The notes below the pieces were generated by a model. That model was not told the DNA's origin, made no database searches, and saw nothing but the letters and a program-made list of their open reading frames with translations. The position numbers and the translations under genes are program-made. This document shows positions 1-9,238 of a stretch of DNA of 64,000 bases, piece by piece. The first letter of the stretch is position 1, and every line of letters starts with the position of its first letter. This DNA is from Palleronia sp. LCG004 (lineage in GTDB: Bacteria > Pseudomonadota > Alphaproteobacteria > Rhodobacterales > Rhodobacteraceae), in assembly GCF_032931615.1 (NCBI RefSeq), contig NZ_CP136759.1:2805001-2869000 (forward strand). Reading direction: 5' to 3'.

Positions 1-1178
<1,178 letters not shown>

Positions 1179-1291
1179 TGATCCAGTAGAAGATTGGCTG
1201 GACCAAAAGCATACACCGAAGTGTACACGACTTGGAACTGATGGATGTCCTGCCCGCTCAAACAAGCGGAACGGACAGAAGCTTCTCTTTC

Positions 1292-1409
1292 GGTTTGGTG
1301 GTCACAGCGCGAGCAAAACACCCGATCCCATCCCGAACTCGGCAGTTAAGTGCCGTTGCGCCGATGGTACTGCGTCTCAAGACGTGGGAGAGTAGGTCGC
1401 CGCCAAACC
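1292..1409 (+). rRNA. rrf: 5S ribosomal RNA
   Basis: The segment has the classic 5S core CCCGATCCCATCCCGAACTCGG at 1320-1341 and a terminal helix in which GGTTTGG (1292-1298) pairs with CCAAACC (1403-1409). The resulting length, 118 nt, is normal. It lies about 110 nt after the 23S 3' end. Confidence 0.95.
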
Positions 1410-1519
1410 TAACGAGAAGCTCCGATGATCTCTCTGAAACGATGATGGTGCCGGATCCTACCGCCACCGAAACCCAGAATGATCGACGGGACCGCGCATA
1501 CCTGCGCACCGTCATCCGG

Positions 1520-1574
<55 letters not shown>

Positions 1575-1596
<22 letters not shown>

Positions 1597-3278
1597 ACTT
1601 CCGCGAAAATCGCACTACCACGAACGGCGTCGAGCTCACTCGGCGCCGATTTGTGTAGCATCTCCAGCAGATTACCCTCGATGATCAAGCGATGAGCCTT
1701 CGCCTCTTCGTCCCAATCGACGTCGATCCGGTCGATCAGCTCATGCAGCTCGTCGGCCGCGCGTCCGACAACGCTCTCCTCGGAGAGGCTCGCTGCAAGG
1801 TTCCCGACCATCTCCTGATAGAGCTCGGGCAGACCCTCGGGCAGCTCGATGTCCGGCGGGACGATGTCGTCGCGGGTGGCTGCGAGGCGCGCGAGGTCGG
1901 CATCGATCTTCTGGAGTTCGGCGACGAGCGATTCCGAGCCCAGCCCCTGCTTCGCCAGAGCAACCAAGTTGCGTTGTTCCACCTCCAGCTGCCTCACCCG
2001 CGCGTCGTGAAGGCGCAGCATGTCCTCGGCCGTGCCTTGGGATGCCTTCAGCTGGTGGTGCACGCGGTCGCGGAACCTTGCATAGGCCTCGGGCTTCATC
2101 AGATCGGCCCGCAGGGCAGACAGGACCAAGGGCAGGGCGACGCTCTCTCGGAGGCCCTGGAACCCGGTGCAGACGCTCGGGCCCTTCTCCTTGGCGTCGG
2201 CGCAGTAGTAGGTCTTGTATTTGCCCGACCCGGCGACGGTCATTCGTCCGCCACAGAGGCTACAGTGCAGGAGTCCCGACAGCAGATACTTTCGGCGCCG
2301 GAGCGTCTGGCCCGACGACAGACGGTTCCGGTCGGTGGTCTCCACCTTCAACCGCCGCTTCGTCTGCGACGCCTGACGCGCCTTCACGGCATCCCAGAGC
2401 TCTTGGCTGACGATCCTGAGCTCAGGCACCTCGACGATGTGCCACTCGCTCTCGGGGTTCAGCGTCGAGCGCTTCTTCTCGGTCTGGTGGTGCTTCGTGT
2501 AGGACAGCCGGTTCCAGATCCGCCGCCCGACATAGAGCTCGTTGTTCAGAATGCCGGTGCCGCGCGCGGCGTTGCCGTTGATCGTGTTCTGCTTCCAGTG
2601 CCCCGACGACTTGCGCTTCGAACCCACGGACGGGGAGGGGATGCCCTCCTCGTTGAGGCGGCTGGCGATCTTGATGGGCGAGACGCCGGCGGCGTAGTCG
2701 CGGAAGATGCTCCGCACGACGGCTGCCTCGATCTCGTCGATGGCCAGGGTGCCCTTCACCGGGGCACCGCGCTCGTCGGTGCCGGGGCGGTATCCGTAGA
2801 TGCGGCCGCCGCCGCTCAGGCCCTTCAGAACCTTGCCCTCGATGCCGCGGCGCACCTTGTCCGAGAGTTCCTCGAGGAACATGGCGCTCATCATCGACGA
2901 GAGCCCCAGCGTAAGCGCATCCACCTTGCCGCGCCCGACCGTGTGGATCTCGACACGTGCGGTCTTCGCGGCCTTGTAGAAGCCGGCGAGATGCTCTTGG
3001 TCGCGGGAAATCCGGTCGAGGGACTCGGCGAGGACGATGTCGAACGCCCCTGTGTGAAGCGCGTCCTTCAGGCGCGTGAAGTCCGGCCGGGTCCGTGCCG
3101 CCGTGCCGCTGATCGCGCTGTCCGAGAAGCGCTCGACGATCGTCCAGCCCTGCTGCCGTGCGTAGCGCTCCGCCTGACGAAACTGGTCCTCGACCGACAT
3201 CGGGTTCTGCAAGTCGGTCGAGTAGCGGGCGTAGAGCGCGACCCGGCGGGGAGTGGCGGCGTTGGCGTGATTTGTCAC
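1575..3278 (-). CDS. Large serine recombinase (island integrase)
   Basis: Site-specific DNA recombinase that probably integrates and excises this island at tRNA-fMet. From a GTG start at 3278 the product is 567 aa. The resolvase domain (about 11-150) has YARYSTDLQ with catalytic Ser20, and ESLDRISRDQEHL. A recombinase domain follows, then a zinc ribbon (CSLCGGRMTV...YYC...C) and a C-terminal coiled coil, the usual order for this family. The GTG start overlaps the stop of the upstream gene (GTGA, 3275-3278), which decides the start over a longer open frame. The final codons and TGA stop lie inside the tRNA-fMet gene on the opposite strand, so integration into the tRNA supplies the recombinase C-terminus. 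Homology to the remnant at 15771-16555 points to a second, older relative. Confidence 0.92.
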
Positions 3279-3709
3279 AGGCGAAACTCCGGGGGTTGGA
3301 AACCGCTCTGACGGTCGGTGTCGTTGGTCATGTCGGGGGCGGACTTTCCGCCGTCGCTGAAAGGAGCCCGCAGGCTTCCCAGATTGGCGGCCGGCTCGAC
3401 GAAGGATAAGTCGGCATCGTTTTGCGTGCAGAATCGCTCGAAAGCCAGAAGCTTCTCGGGATCGCGTGAAATGCGCGTCGGGTCGATTGCGATGACGGCC
3501 TGCGCCTCGCCGCTTGCGATCCGATCCCGGAGGATCGTGAGACCGGGAGCGTCTCCCGCTCCGCTGACGCCGTTGGCGACGACGGCATGAATGACCTTCC
3601 AGCCCTGCGCTGCGGCGAGAGCGGTGCACCGATGCCGCTGCTCTGCGATGGCACCCTCATTCGCGTGTGCCGTACGCAGGTAGAGCAGGGCGTTGGTTCG
3701 GTCGGTCAT
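3275..3709 (-). CDS. Degenerate resolvase-domain protein lacking the catalytic serine
   Basis: A 144-aa protein shaped like the resolvase N-terminal domain. It has ALLYLRTAHANE where the family has YxRxSTxxQ, and AVIAIDPTRISRDPEKL where the family has the DRLSR motif. The arginine is kept but the nucleophilic serine is replaced, and there is no recombinase domain or zinc ribbon. It therefore cannot be an independent recombinase by the known mechanism. It sits between a 66-aa gene and the integrase with 4-bp overlaps on both sides (ATGA at 3706-3709, GTGA at 3275-3278), so the three are probably translated together. A role as recombinase partner or regulator is inference. Confidence 0.75.
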   Translation of the reverse strand: MTDRTNALLYLRTAHANEGAIAEQRHRCTALAAAQGWKVIHAVVANGVSGAGDAPGLTILRDRIASGEAQAVIAIDPTRISRDPEKLLAFERFCTQNDADLSFVEPAANLGSLRAPFSDGGKSAPDMTNDTDRQSGFQPPEFRL

Positions 3710-3906
3710 GGTCTTCCCATCGTCGTTCTGCCGTCGGCACGGCGCGGTTGAAAAATATGTCGCAGGCAAATGAGGACATCGTATGGCCGCATTCCCCTGT
3801 AGGTTGTGATTATCGCGTCAGGCATCGCTTCCTGCTTCTCCCGCTCCTGCGAGAGCTTGCGGACCGCGGCTTCTGCGAGAAGGTCGATCAGTCTGTCGAG
3901 CGGCAT
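3706..3906 (-). CDS. Small conserved-looking protein of the recombinase operon
   Basis: Product of 66 aa beginning MPLDRLIDLLAEAAVRK. The ATG at 3906 is chosen because a good ribosome binding site (AAAGGA) lies just upstream; longer starts have none. Its stop overlaps the start of the next gene (ATGA). The N-terminal half looks like an amphipathic helix and the C-terminus is basic. I do not recognise a family. Its place at the head of the operon suggests a part in recombination or its control. Confidence 0.6.
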   Translation of the reverse strand: MPLDRLIDLLAEAAVRKLSQEREKQEAMPDAIITTYRGMRPYDVLICLRHIFQPRRADGRTTMGRP

Positions 3907-4050
3907 CGGCGGAGTCCTTTCCAGTTCGGGCACCACACAACCGACATGGCGGACGCCCAACCGAGACCGCAGCACAGCTTTGGCCACCGGCGCCCGTGGG
4001 GAGACCCGCGGGCGCTTTCTGTGGGGGCGCGATCGTCAGTCTCGTTCAGA

Positions 4051-4671
4051 TCAATCGTCTATTGCTTGAGCTTCCTGAGCAGTCTCCGAAGCGCTCTCCT
4101 CGGGGAGCGCCTCGGAGACTGCGTCTGAGCGGACATGAAGATCTGCGGCGATCTCCACCCCGTCGAACAAGGTCCATGGCAGTTCAGGACCACCGGCATT
4201 GACCGCTGGCCAGGTCACATAACCGAGGCCGCCGAACGATACCGTCCGGGCTTCCGCGGCCTTCGCGCGTTCGGTGAGCTGCTCTATTGTGGCATGGTTC
4301 TCGGCGGTCAGCGCCTCAAGTCGGGCGATCTCCTTGTCGCGCTCTGAGATCTCGACCTCGAGAGCGCGCCGGATATGATGCCAAGCGTCGCGCCGTTCCT
4401 GATGTTCGGCCTCGGCAAGACGCCAGAGCTGGGCCCAAAGTGCCGTCATCTCTGCGGGCATATCGGGAACGGCGGTCATCAACTCTGCCTTCGCGGCCCG
4501 TTCCTCGCGCCAGGCTCGCAGATGCTTCGTGATCGTGCTGAACGAACCGCCAGTAATCTTCCCCACCTTCTCGACGGTCGGCGGTGTGCCGTCGGCGTCC
4601 AGCTGATTTGCAGCAGCGAACACCGCCTCTCTGGTGGCTTTGCCTCTCTGCGTCGACGATGCTTCGGCCAT
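4051..4671 (-). CDS. KfrA-like DNA-binding protein
   Basis: A 206-aa protein with an N-terminal helix-turn-helix of the KfrA_N type (about residues 10-60, including PPTVEKVGKITGGSFSTITK) followed by a long alanine/glutamate-rich coiled coil (about 85-150). KfrA proteins are plasmid-borne autoregulators that also help plasmid maintenance. The start at 4671 has GGAGG 6-7 nt upstream. The gene lies 144 bp upstream of the recombinase operon on the same strand. Its upstream region holds an imperfect dyad that could be its operator. Family assignment is good; its exact role in the island is inferred. Confidence 0.85.
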   Translation of the reverse strand: MAEASSTQRGKATREAVFAAANQLDADGTPPTVEKVGKITGGSFSTITKHLRAWREERAAKAELMTAVPDMPAEMTALWAQLWRLAEAEHQERRDAWHHIRRALEVEISERDKEIARLEALTAENHATIEQLTERAKAAEARTVSFGGLGYVTWPAVNAGGPELPWTLFDGVEIAADLHVRSDAVSEALPEESASETAQEAQAIDD

Positions 4672-4687
4672 GATGCCTCCGTGGTGT

Positions 4688-4721
4688 GCTGTAGTGTAAT
4701 CCTGCTACGCTATGTTACAGC
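4688..4721. promoter_or_regulatory. Dyad upstream of the KfrA-like gene (possible operator)
   Basis: GCTGTA (4688-4693) and TACAGC (4716-4721) form a 6-bp inverted repeat about 17 bp upstream of the KfrA-like start, with a smaller GTAG/CTAC repeat inside. KfrA regulators repress their own promoters, so this is a candidate autoregulatory site. Arms are short and the call is tentative. Confidence 0.35.
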
Positions 4722-5027
4722 GGCGCTCCTTTACGGAGGCTTATCGGCGACGCTATCGCCGGGGGTATGCGGCGGTTCACAGCGAAGCAGGCTTCGGGGC
4801 AGCCTGTGCCTCGGCCGGATGAGCATGCCAGGTGACGAGCATCGCCGGCGAGGATCGGTGATGCCGCCGGAGACTGAGTGCAGGTGTCGCAACGGGTAGC
4901 ACGAGAGTGTCGGGCGTAGCGAGATCGCGGGGCACGGTCGGCGATGCAGCTTGGCTCCGTCCGCAAGCCGTGATGTCATCGTCGGAGCGCCGTGGTGACC
5001 GTCGCGCTGCCGGCGAAGGGCTGGTCG

Positions 5028-5661
5028 ATCTGCAATCACTATTCTCTGACGAAAGGCCAAGTGGCGATCCGCGAGATCGCAAAAGTCTGGGCCGACAGCA
5101 CCGGCAATCTTGCGCCTCAGCCCGCGATCTTCCCCGACCATACAGCGCCCGTCATCCGCATGGGCGATGAGGGCCAGAAGATGACGACGATGCGGTGGGG
5201 CATGCCATCGCCAAGCTTTGCCCTGAAGAACCGCAAGGCCGATCCGGGCGTGACCAATATCCGCGACCTCGGGTCACCGCACTGGCCGCTCTGGCTCGGC
5301 CCCGAGCATGGCGGCCTCGTGAAGTTCACCAGCTTCTCCGAATACCGGGTCGAGCCCGACAAGTCGCGAACCCCCGTCTGGTTCGCGCGCGGCGAGGATC
5401 GACCCCTGATGTTCTTCGCGGGGACCTGGAGGCGCTGGACCTCCGTGCGGACGATCAAAGAGGTCGAGGCCGATCTCACGACTTCCTGACTACGGAAGCG
5501 AACTTCATCGTCGGAGCGATCCGTCCCGGTCCATGCCGGTGATCCTTACCAAGCCAGCGGAATGGGAAACTTGGCTCACGACGCCCTTCGACGAGGCGCG
5601 TGTGCTGAACCGGCCGCTGCCGAATGACGCGCTGGAAGTCGTCGCCGAGGGGTGGCGGTAG
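5028..5661 (+). pseudogene. SRAP-family (YedK/HMCES-like) peptidase, frameshifted and start-less
   Basis: The reading frame encodes CNHYSLTKGQ, the N-terminus of SRAP proteins, which crosslink to abasic sites through Cys2. The codon before the cysteine is ATC (5028-5030) instead of the expected ATG. Homology runs in frame to WRRWTSVRTIKE (about 5466), then shifts frame into FLTTEANFIVGAI (about 5488-5526), and shifts again into MPVILTKPAEWETW through PNDALEVVAEG, ending at TAG 5659-5661. The wild-type family reads through all three parts in one frame, so there are two frameshifts besides the lost start. An upstream in-frame ATG at 4992 would bury the catalytic cysteine. This is decayed island cargo. 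Confidence 0.85.
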
Positions 5662-5831
5662 AACGGAGCGATGCAGAAATAATAATGATCAACGGTAAGC
5701 GAACATGACTGATGGCGCAGCGGAATAATGGTCTCCTTCGTATATGGACGCATTCGGTCTCGCTAAAGCCTAATTTTCGTAGGATGCGTGTCGAAAAGCT
5801 GGAAGCAGCTCGAAATTGGTGCAGGTCAACG

Positions 5832-7604
5832 TCAAAGTTTGACGCGCCCTTGAGTACGCGGAAACGCCGAGAAGTGGTTCAAGACATCCTCCAGTATATT
5901 AAGAATTTCTGAGAAAGAATTGAAGTCTATGTTTTCTTGGTTTTTCGAAACTTTCTCGGCCAATATCCGTTTTCCATAGTGTTTATTTCTGTCGAAGGTT
6001 TTTTCGTCCGGGTTGAATGTCTTTCCACCAAGAACCTGACTTACGACTGGCTTAGGAAGAAAGTCTTCGATCATGCTATCCTTCCCGCCAGCCAATTTAG
6101 GGGTTGGTATAACGTAGAGATTTTTAGTGACGTGATAAAATCGCGCTGTCCCGTCGACAGTCACCTTTGATCCTGATGCCGTTTTAACCGCCCCCCACAG
6201 GCCGTCTCTCGAACCTTGATCATTATCGACTAAGAGGATAACCGGAGACACAAATCCTTTGTGGGATAAATTGCCTGTACGACTCTTATACTTATGGATA
6301 AGCCCTTTCAGGTCTCCGGTGCCACCGTTGAGGTGCTGAACCGAGCTTGGGACTCTTAATTCGCTGTCAATCTTCGCATACTGAAAAAGCCTAATGGCCA
6401 AGCCACTTGGTGACCCAGCATCTTGTAGTTTTGGTCGTGCGACTGTGCTGCGTTTGATGGCGCACTGGACATAAATATTATCAGTTACTCCCTCGCAAAT
6501 AACCACGGGCTGAGGGGACGCTACAAAACTCGTGTAATCGAGAAAGCGTCGATAATCTCTGTAGAAAGCTGGTTCCTTAGGTCCTTCTAATTTACTGAAC
6601 CTCCTGTAATTGTATTCGGCACCCTTGACCCAAAAAATGTGACTAAGCATACCTTGGAGTGCGGCCCCTGACACTGCAGCCTTGCTTTCCGCTCCTCCGA
6701 TCGTAACCGGCTTAAAGCAAATGTCATCTTTGATGAAGCTATGTACTTGAGCTCTGACCTGCTTATAGTACTCGCGCTTAACGTTAACTTTTTCATTAAC
6801 GACAAGCCCGGTTACGTCTTGTCGAGACCTTTTGAAAAGCATTCGAGTTTTGTCAGGATTTACTTCAAAGCCCGATCTTTTGACTTCGGAGAGGATTTTC
6901 TTGGATAGTCTCCAGTCTCCAGATGAGGTACCATTTTCACGGTCGATCGCTATATATTTTGGAAATACGCTTTTATTGGTTGAGAAGGTAATGTCGTCAG
7001 CATAACGTGTGTAAGTGCATCTGTTCTTCGTGGCGACTTTTGAGAGTCTTATATCCAAGTGGTTGGCTATGAGATTGGATATTACCGGCGACGTAGGAGC
7101 TCCTTGTGGAAGGATACTATTATTGCAGGCCAATTGTGCGAATATAGTGGCGGCCTTCTCATCCAGCAAGAAGTGCTTGTTCTTTATAAAAAATCCGCGC
7201 ACTCTGCCGAAATTTATCGAAGGGAAAAAGTCTTTAAGGTCGAAATTCAGAATCCACTTTCGATCGACATGTCGGGCTCCATTAGTTGAGATTGACAAAT
7301 TCCGCTTGAACCCGTGAGAAACAATGCAGTCCTTGCGACTGATTTGCTTACCCTCAATTTCGACAAGGCAATCTTGCAGAACGCGGGCTAATCTACTTTG
7401 GGCGAGTTTGAGTTCAGGAATCGGAGCGGATATCTTTCGAACACCCTTAGTCGCCTTTGGAATTTCGAACTCTATGTACTTGGATGAGTCTGGAATTTTA
7501 TAGAGAATGTAGGATAATTTCTTTGGCTGATATCCAATGAGATAAGCAATATCGGAGATATTTTTGCATAATTTTATTCTGGATAAAGAGCTCATGTGAT
7601 CCAC
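5832..7604 (-). CDS. Retron reverse transcriptase fused to a TOPRIM-like domain
   Basis: A 590-aa protein (GTG start at 7604; an alternative ATG at 7595 gives 587 aa). RT motifs in order: retron region X as NGARH (108-112), DLKDFF (122-127), LPQGAPTSP (165-173), YADD (201-204), and the retron-diagnostic VTG (264-266) in region Y. After residue 360 a TOPRIM-like domain follows: EGVTD (371-375), VDND (459-462) and IEDF (512-515). RT-TOPRIM fusion is the architecture of the Ec67/Eco2 retron type, an anti-phage system in which the fused domain is the effector. An msr-msd RNA locus ends 17 bp upstream. The gene is AT-rich against its neighbours and has no close partner gene, consistent with a one-protein system. 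Retron identity is strong; defence activity is inferred. Confidence 0.92.
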   Translation of the reverse strand: MDHMSSLSRIKLCKNISDIAYLIGYQPKKLSYILYKIPDSSKYIEFEIPKATKGVRKISAPIPELKLAQSRLARVLQDCLVEIEGKQISRKDCIVSHGFKRNLSISTNGARHVDRKWILNFDLKDFFPSINFGRVRGFFIKNKHFLLDEKAATIFAQLACNNSILPQGAPTSPVISNLIANHLDIRLSKVATKNRCTYTRYADDITFSTNKSVFPKYIAIDRENGTSSGDWRLSKKILSEVKRSGFEVNPDKTRMLFKRSRQDVTGLVVNEKVNVKREYYKQVRAQVHSFIKDDICFKPVTIGGAESKAAVSGAALQGMLSHIFWVKGAEYNYRRFSKLEGPKEPAFYRDYRRFLDYTSFVASPQPVVICEGVTDNIYVQCAIKRSTVARPKLQDAGSPSGLAIRLFQYAKIDSELRVPSSVQHLNGGTGDLKGLIHKYKSRTGNLSHKGFVSPVILLVDNDQGSRDGLWGAVKTASGSKVTVDGTARFYHVTKNLYVIPTPKLAGGKDSMIEDFLPKPVVSQVLGGKTFNPDEKTFDRNKHYGKRILAEKVSKNQENIDFNSFSEILNILEDVLNHFSAFPRTQGRVKL

Positions 7605-7621
7605 GAAATATCTGTCTTGGT

Positions 7622-7753
7622 GAGCACGTGGGCACTCTCAGGCAACCGAAGGGTCACATAAGATATGCTGAAGGAAACCCGAATAGGGCATATCCACCTA
7701 ACGGTGGTGTCATCCGTCGCGAACACACAACGGTAAAATCTGCCCACGCGCTC
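7622..7753 (-). ncRNA. Retron msr-msd RNA (template for msDNA)
   Basis: On the minus strand the locus opens with GAGCGCGTGGGCA (a1, 7753-7741) and closes with TGCCCACGTGCTC (a2, 7634-7622). The arms pair over 13 positions with a single G-U wobble, as in a retron a1/a2 stem. A G follows a1 directly and is a candidate branch nucleotide. The msr part folds into two hairpins: CCGTTG/CGACGG (one G-U pair) and CCACC-GTTA-GGTGG. The msd part holds a 7-bp repeat GATATGC/GCATATC (7694-7688 and 7668-7662). The RT starts 17-26 bp after a2, the standard arrangement. A TATAAC box at 7798-7793 could be the -10 element. The end of the cDNA and the exact branch site cannot be set from sequence alone. Confidence 0.75.
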
Positions 7754-7926
7754 GAATTAGTTGATGGCACTACGGTGGGAGGCGCGCAACCTGTTATAGT
7801 GCATCGCCGTCGTTCGCGACTTATGCACCGAACTTCGGCTCTTCGCCCTCCACCTTGGCTAAGGTTGAGGTGGCGCGCCGGCGTCGTCGGTAGCAGCGAC
7901 GGAGGGTGTGGGTGCCGGCGCGCCTT

Positions 7927-7996
7927 CTGCCGGGTGATCCAGTCCCGGCAGTAGGGCCCCGAGGGGCCTCAAGGACGGCACCCCGCGGGGTGCCGT
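7927..7996 (-). terminator. Cluster of three GC-rich hairpins after the PemK-like operon
   Basis: Three perfect stem-loops lie side by side: CTGCCGGG/CCCGGCAG (7927-7951), GGCCCC/GGGGCC (7954-7967) and ACGGCACCCC-GC-GGGGTGCCGT (7975-7996). The last starts 4 bp beyond the stop codon of the gene at 8001-8450. There is no clear T-run, but the strength and placement fit a transcription end that insulates the retron from the upstream operon. A further 11-bp inverted repeat GGCGCGCCGGC/GCCGGCGCGCC (7872-7882, 7914-7924) lies beside it. Confidence 0.55.
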
Positions 7997-8000
7997 TGGG

Positions 8001-8450
8001 TCAGTTGAGATCGAGCATCCTCATGCTGAGCCGGATCGCCTCTGCGTAGTCGATGGCCTGGCGCGTCGCATTGTAGAACGTCTCGATCCGCGGCAGAGCG
8101 GCCGTCAGGGCTTCGGCTTCCGGAGAGAGCACCGTCTCGATATCGTAGGCTTCCTTGCAGCCAATCAGGAGTTCCCTTGGAATGGGGACCTGCTTCTTGG
8201 ACGTCCCAGCTGCGATTGCTTTCCGGATCTCCACGACGGCAATGTCGGTGAAGATGGCGAGATCGGGGGTGATGCCCTCCTCCTCGTCGAGAGTATCGAG
8301 GAGATCTCGGACGTATTCCTGTGCAGAACTGTCGAGATATGGGAGGACGTTGCTTCGAAGATGCTGATCCAAGTCGTTCCTCCAGAAGATGGCGGATCTT
8401 GTCAGATCGACGAGCTTTGCGAACGGGTTCTTGGGGGGCAGAGCGCTCAT
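8001..8450 (-). CDS. Hypothetical protein, second gene of the PemK-like operon
   Basis: A 149-aa protein starting MSALPPKNPFAKLVDLTRS. The ATG at 8450 overlaps the stop of the PemK-like gene (ATGA), so the two are co-translated. The sequence is soluble, mostly helical in appearance, with an acidic middle (DTLDEEEGITPD) and no membrane segment. I do not recognise the family. As partner of a MazF-fold protein it could be an antitoxin, though antitoxins are more often smaller and upstream. Confidence 0.65.
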   Translation of the reverse strand: MSALPPKNPFAKLVDLTRSAIFWRNDLDQHLRSNVLPYLDSSAQEYVRDLLDTLDEEEGITPDLAIFTDIAVVEIRKAIAAGTSKKQVPIPRELLIGCKEAYDIETVLSPEAEALTAALPRIETFYNATRQAIDYAEAIRLSMRMLDLN

Positions 8451-9001
8451 CCCTGCACCGCCTTTCCGCCCGTGCTCTCTCGTCGCGGCCCGCGGCTCTC
8501 GACGGTGAAGTCGCGGTCGCGCCGCAGCCAGCGACGCCGCCTCGACCGTCGATCGGCCGCGATGTCGGCCTCGGCATGGATGCGGCCCCGTACCGCGTTC
8601 ATGGCGGCGAATGGCGCACCGTCGAGGCGGCCAAGGACGGCTGAGCCAGTCGTGCGGCAAATGTCGAAGCCGCTGTGGTTGAGCGGTACGAACATGCGGC
8701 GGGCACCGACGAAACGCGTCGGCTCGTTGAGCCCGGCAGGGAGGTATTCCGCGCGGCGACGGACATGGATCTCGTAGCCGACGTTCGAGCGGCGGTAGGA
8801 CGTCGTGCCGTAGGCGAGCAGCGCGTATCGCTGGCTGCCGAGCCGCTCGATATCGAGAACGAGGCAGGGCCGCGACTTGGGGTCCTCGGTGCTGTCCTCT
8901 TCGGCGAGGGGAAAGCGGAAGGAGACGATGTCTCCGTAGCTCACGTGGTCCTGCCACGCGGTGGTCGTGGTGATCTTGGTGCTGGTGGTATCGTCGAGCA
9001 T
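8447..9001 (-). CDS. PemK/MazF-like protein with basic C-terminal tail
   Basis: A 184-aa protein. Residues about 20-115 look like the PemK/MazF fold: YGDIVSFRFPLAE near the start, SRPCLVLDIE as the conserved strand, then LAYGTTSY and FVGARRMFVPL. Members of this fold are mostly endoribonuclease toxins. Past residue 145 an arginine-rich tail follows that the family does not usually have. The downstream 149-aa gene overlaps by 4 bp. A long palindrome lies upstream at 9081-9124. Whether it is an active toxin cannot be said; the fold call is moderate. Confidence 0.6.
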   Translation of the reverse strand: MLDDTTSTKITTTTAWQDHVSYGDIVSFRFPLAEEDSTEDPKSRPCLVLDIERLGSQRYALLAYGTTSYRRSNVGYEIHVRRRAEYLPAGLNEPTRFVGARRMFVPLNHSGFDICRTTGSAVLGRLDGAPFAAMNAVRGRIHAEADIAADRRSRRRRWLRRDRDFTVESRGPRRESTGGKAVQG

Positions 9002-9080
9002 GTCGGCTCCATGGGTTGGTGGATGTCCGACGCGTCCGGCCTGGGTCCCTACCTTCTTCTTTCTCTCTCACTCGGCCGGG

Positions 9081-9124
9081 ACCCTCCGTCGTGCGCGTCA
9101 CAAGACGCGCGCACGACGGAGGGT
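9081..9124. repeat. 17-bp perfect palindrome between divergent genes
   Basis: ACCCTCCGTCGTGCGCG (9081-9097) and its exact complement (9108-9124) are separated by a 10-nt spacer. The element sits 80 bp upstream of the PemK-like gene (minus strand) and about 115 bp upstream of the nuclease gene (plus strand). It could be an operator, a transcript-blocking hairpin or a DNA-processing site. It matches no feature I can name. Confidence 0.6.
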
Positions 9125-9238
9125 GCTGGCCTTCTCCTTTGTGCTGGAGTTCCTGGGGTGCCAGATGGCTTGAGGCTGGGATAAGACTTCTCTGCGATGT
9201 TGCGCGGCAGTGGCTCGGTGGAAACGGGTGAGACCGGT

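Noticed and set aside
1692..3311. Long open frame on the plus strand opposite the serine recombinase
   Set aside because: It mirrors the GC-rich codons of the recombinase and shows no protein family features.
5712..5912. 66-aa plus-strand frame overlapping the 3' end of the RT gene
   Set aside because: No ribosome binding site or family, and it overlaps a strongly supported gene.
7622..7753. Reading the inverted repeats upstream of the RT as a simple terminator or CRISPR-like array
   Set aside because: Only one pair of long arms encloses several hairpins and abuts a retron RT; no spaced direct repeats occur, so an msr-msd is the better explanation. No CRISPR array was found anywhere in the window.
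7808..7870. Minus-strand open tail reading LAKVEGEEPKFGA before a stop
   Set aside because: It looks like a protein C-terminus, but upstream sequence in the frame is arginine-rich repeat from the GGCGCGCC inverted repeat and no start is found; at most a gene scrap.
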